Assembly: GCA_942492115.1 (NCBI GenBank)
Contig: CALODL010000024.1
Coordinates: forward strand, 186,001-250,000
Origin: CALODL01 sp942492115
GTDB lineage: Bacteria; Planctomycetota; Phycisphaerae; UBA1845; CAIVHJ01
Reading direction: 5' to 3'
Length of the DNA stretch: 64,000 nucleotides
Shown: piece after piece, positions 61,483 through 64,000 of the stretch
How positions within the stretch are numbered: the first letter of the stretch is position 1
Layout: every line of letters starts with the position of its first letter
Program-made: the position numbers and the translations under genes
The notes under the pieces: model-generated
Seen by the model: the letters and a program-made list of their open reading frames with translations, nothing else
Told to the model about the DNA's origin: nothing
Database searches by the model: none

Positions 61483-62390
61483 GGAACGGTCACGGTCGCC
61501 AAACGATCATTGATGGCGGGGTTGCTGTACAGGTTGTCCAGCTGGAACGTGCTCTGGAACACCTGCTCATTCGTCGTCCCTGCGCCCCCGCACGCCGGCA
61601 CGCGCAGTACGCATTCGTCCTCGAGGGTCTCGTCGGCCGCGAGCTGGTCCGCCCCGTCAAGACCATACGACACGATGACCGACTGACCGGCATTGATCTT
61701 GACCAGTTCGCGAGACACCCAGGCATGGCTGGTCGGGTCCTCGGTTCCGGTGGCACCGCCGAACACACGCACGTTGTAGTAGCTGAGCGGTTGTCCCCAA
61801 CCGTCGACCAGATACTCGACCTGCTGATCGACCAGCGCCTCGAACATACCGTTGTCATCCATATCGAAGAACTCGATATCCGGAGAGACGACTTTGCGAA
61901 AACGGTCTGATATGCCGTTGTACAACTCGCGGCTCTCGGGCACCTGCCGCAATGCCCAGCACAGCGCCTTGATATCGCCATCACGGACGTAATCCTGGCT
62001 GCCGAGATGATCGCTGACGTCCTGGTCATCGAAGAAGTAAGTCCCCTGGCCCCCCGGCATCAGGTTCGGCATACCGATGTCGGCCGCACCCTGTCCGTAC
62101 TCGGGATCGGTCATATAGGCCATGAGGTCATCCGGAGGCGAACTGCCGTAACGTTCCCGTGCGACCTTGACCTTCTTGTACGGGTGGGCGTTGGAGAACG
62201 CATCGATCGCCGCATCGAGTTGCGTCAGCATGACGCGCGTGTCCTTTTCCTGCGCGGTCGACAGGACGCTGCGTCCCGCCATGAGGACGATACCAATCAG
62301 GACCGAAATGATCCCGACCACGACCAGCATCTCGACAAGCGTGAAGGCTGTCCGCGAGGAACTCCGCAACATGACTGATGGACGCCGCAT
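61479..62390 (-). CDS. GspG-like pseudopilin (third G-type copy)
   Basis: The prepilin signal SSSRTA-FTLVEMLVVVGIISVLIGIVLMAG is followed by DTRVMLTQLDAAIDAFSNAHPYKK, the typical GspG helix. The passenger ends with a WGQPLSYYNVRVFG stretch resembling the GspG D/WGxP motif. ATG 62390 is 2 bp after the previous stop; the frame is open to 62435 in the overlap. The 303-residue length is about twice a normal GspG. Confidence 0.82.
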   Translation of the reverse strand: MRRPSVMLRSSSRTAFTLVEMLVVVGIISVLIGIVLMAGRSVLSTAQEKDTRVMLTQLDAAIDAFSNAHPYKKVKVARERYGSSPPDDLMAYMTDPEYGQGAADIGMPNLMPGGQGTYFFDDQDVSDHLGSQDYVRDGDIKALCWALRQVPESRELYNGISDRFRKVVSPDIEFFDMDDNGMFEALVDQQVEYLVDGWGQPLSYYNVRVFGGATGTEDPTSHAWVSRELVKINAGQSVIVSYGLDGADQLAADETLEDECVLRVPACGGAGTTNEQVFQSTFQLDNLYSNPAINDRLATVTVP

Positions 62391-62392
62391 GG

Positions 62393-63433
62393 TTATTGCT
62401 TTTCGAAATTCGTGATGTCGTCCTCGGTACCCCACTGGGCATCGGGCCCGGCGCTGAAGAGCACGTAGGAGTCCGGATTGACCGCCGTATACCTGACCTG
62501 CACGCGACGATCCCAGACATGCCAGGCAAACGGGACATAATTGGCCGAATAGTCCGCCAGCGCATCCAGTTCGTTGTCTCGAGGATCGATGGAGGGCAGG
62601 GCGCTCCAGTCGTAGTAATCCATGTAGTGCCGCGAGCCGGCGCCGAGGTCCAACCCGCCGTTCACACCGACCAGGTTGTCCTGGCCGCCGGTGTACAGGG
62701 CGTTGTCGCCCTGGCTGTACACGCCAAGTTTGATGTCGTTGCTGTTTTCGTTCGTGATCATCTGCTTGGCCTTGGCGGCCCGGTAGTACAGGATGGGAAA
62801 TCCGAAGCCATCTTTCATGACGACCTGATCCCTGTAGCTCTGTGCATTCCCCGACGGCAAGGGCAACTGATCTGACAACGCACCGTTGCGTGGATAGAGC
62901 GATTCGAGACCCAGCTCATCCATGGTCACGATGTCGCCCTTGCCCATGTCGATATACGGGCCATAGCGCTTGCGCTTGGGCTCGCGGTTAGCGTCCAGTT
63001 CATAGAGCCCATCGGCCAGGTTGGAGGAATCGTCCCACCAGCCTTCATTTCCACCAAGATCCTTGAAGCCGGGTGTCCCGATCAGATCGGCGCCCGCGAG
63101 GGCCCAGACCATCAGATTGGCGCCGGCGACATAGATGGTCGATGCTCCGCCGATGACAGAGTTGTCGTTGAACGGACTCTCGACGCTCCAGCGATCGGCG
63201 ACGTTCAGCGCGTCGGTGCTCGAAGGCGGATAGAGGGTCGTGTCCAGATCATTGCGGAATGTCTCGAGCCCCGTCGAAATGGCCGTGAACTTGGCCTTGG
63301 TATCGAGTTTCTTGCTGTTGGTCCTCACCGACGACAACGCCGGAAGGAGTGCCGCAACGAGAATCCCAATGATCCCGACGACGACCAGGAGTTCGACGAG
63401 CGTGAAACCTGCTTTGCTTTGACCCGCACGCAT
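62393..63433 (-). CDS. GspG-like pseudopilin (second G-type copy)
   Basis: The N-terminal QSKAG-FTLVELLVVVGIIGILVAALLPALS is a canonical prepilin signal with Gly at the cleavage point and Glu5. The downstream segment DGFGFPILYYRA and the final SAGPDAQWGTEDDITNFEKQ match the GspG C-terminal pattern (GPDG-like with calcium-binding acids). AAGGAG lies 7 nt before ATG 63433, so the upstream ATG at 63463 is rejected. Its C-terminal half aligns to the next gene, so the two arose by duplication. Confidence 0.88.
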   Translation of the reverse strand: MRAGQSKAGFTLVELLVVVGIIGILVAALLPALSSVRTNSKKLDTKAKFTAISTGLETFRNDLDTTLYPPSSTDALNVADRWSVESPFNDNSVIGGASTIYVAGANLMVWALAGADLIGTPGFKDLGGNEGWWDDSSNLADGLYELDANREPKRKRYGPYIDMGKGDIVTMDELGLESLYPRNGALSDQLPLPSGNAQSYRDQVVMKDGFGFPILYYRAAKAKQMITNENSNDIKLGVYSQGDNALYTGGQDNLVGVNGGLDLGAGSRHYMDYYDWSALPSIDPRDNELDALADYSANYVPFAWHVWDRRVQVRYTAVNPDSYVLFSAGPDAQWGTEDDITNFEKQ

Positions 63434-63459
63434 GGCGAGGCTCCTTAAATGCTGATTGG

Positions 63460-64000
63460 TCATTCCCGATCGAAGTTCTTGATGTCGTCATTCGTGCCGT
63501 ACATGCCGTCGTGACCGGCCGAGATCAGCATGTAGGTATCCGTATTCATCGGCCGGGCGTTACCCTGGTGATTCTCGCCAGACGCTGCACCTTCGATGTG
63601 GCCGATGCGATGATCGTGAATGTAAGAGGAGAACGTCGCCTTCTCACCACCGGCGTTGGTGTTGCCCGACAGATCATCCGGCTCGTCAGGATCACCGAGA
63701 AACCCCAGCGCATGCGGCATGGTTCCGAAACGCCAACCCGGCGTACCATTCGGCCGGTCATTGCCGGTGAACAACTCATTGTCGAGCAGGTTGTAGTACG
63801 GCACGGGGCCTCCGGTCACGGCGAAGCCATCGCTATCGGCGGCGCCGTCACACAAGACCTTGTTACGGCCCTTCGGGTTGGCCCTGTAATAGAGGATCGG
63901 CCGATCGAAGTCGTCGATCATCAGGTATGTGTTGAACAGGTTCGGATTTGCGGTCATTTCCGGCGGACGCCGCCCACCGATGACATCCATGGTCTTGACG
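63460..64000 (-). CDS. GspG-like pseudopilin, C-terminal part (cut by window edge)
   Basis: The frame is open to the right edge, so the prepilin signal is outside the window. The visible 180 residues contain DDFDRPILYYRANPKGRN and the tail SAGHDGMYGTNDDIKNFDRE, closely similar in order to the downstream copy (DGFGFPILYYRA, SAGPDAQWGTEDDITNFEKQ). It is the first visible gene of the pseudopilin operon and probably a tandem duplicate. Confidence 0.85.
   Translation of the reverse strand, partial: VKTMDVIGGRRPPEMTANPNLFNTYLMIDDFDRPILYYRANPKGRNKVLCDGAADSDGFAVTGGPVPYYNLLDNELFTGNDRPNGTPGWRFGTMPHALGFLGDPDEPDDLSGNTNAGGEKATFSSYIHDHRIGHIEGAASGENHQGNARPMNTDTYMLISAGHDGMYGTNDDIKNFDRE

Overview
The window looks like a chromosomal stretch from a planctomycete, most probably of the Phycisphaerae type. 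This is inferred from gene content, not from a marker phylogeny. Supporting signs are secreted proteins built from DCNxNGxPDECD and thrombospondin-3-like repeats, prepilin-like proteins with an H-x-DG-type motif, a zinc-ribbon CPVCGYNLTGL membrane protein, FHA/Ser-Thr kinase/ECF sigma clusters, and a pseudopilin operon with a very large K-like subunit. Genes are densely packed, with many ATGA or TGATG overlaps. No rRNA, tRNA, insertion sequence or CRISPR array was seen.

Region 1 (1-4.6 kb, minus strand) is a respiratory nitrogen-oxide operon read right to left: CBS-pair protein, Rieske protein, fused cytochrome b, octaheme hydroxylamine-oxidoreductase-like cytochrome, and the first 69 codons of a periplasmic nitrate reductase (napA), cut by the window edge. 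No NrfA, NrfH or NapC is visible, so the Rieske/cytochrome b pair may feed the octaheme protein and NapA.

Region 2 (4.8-23.9 kb, plus strand) is a hydrogen/pyruvate metabolism island. A globin-coupled histidine kinase (interrupted by a 2-bp frameshift) and an NtrC-type sigma-54 activator precede a textbook -24/-12 promoter at 7611-7625. That promoter leads into a hemerythrin-like gene, a four-subunit group 3b-like [NiFe]-hydrogenase with an embedded cyclic-nucleotide-domain gene, a maturation endopeptidase, and hypA(short)-F-C-D-E; hypB is absent. Pyruvate:ferredoxin oxidoreductase, a dihydroorotate-dehydrogenase-like protein and a PP2C phosphatase follow.

Region 3 (23.9-42.1 kb, minus strand) pairs cell-surface giants with a signalling locus. 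It encodes a 2141-residue secreted protein containing fifteen 65-residue repeats in exact 195-bp register, and a 1049-residue lipoprotein with BNR-like repeats. The two share a ~300-residue C-terminal dockerin-like plus cohesin-like module. Upstream lie an ECF sigma factor, two tandemly duplicated Ser/Thr kinases and an FHA protein. A Lys-rich anchored protein and a DG-motif prepilin gene complete this part.

Region 4 (42.4-52.8 kb) is mixed housekeeping: a GT-C-like membrane protein, rpsT, TPR proteins, a DUF971 protein, lysA with a GbsR/MarR-type regulator, purE, mtnA and a zinc-ribbon membrane protein. A 498-bp gene-free stretch carries a 14-bp perfect inverted repeat.

Region 5 (53.1-64 kb, minus strand) is a seven-gene type II secretion/type IV pilus-like pseudopilin operon (three G-like, H-like, I/V-like, J/W-like, K/X-like), cut at the right edge. 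It is a plausible export or surface-assembly partner for the secreted giants, but this is inference.
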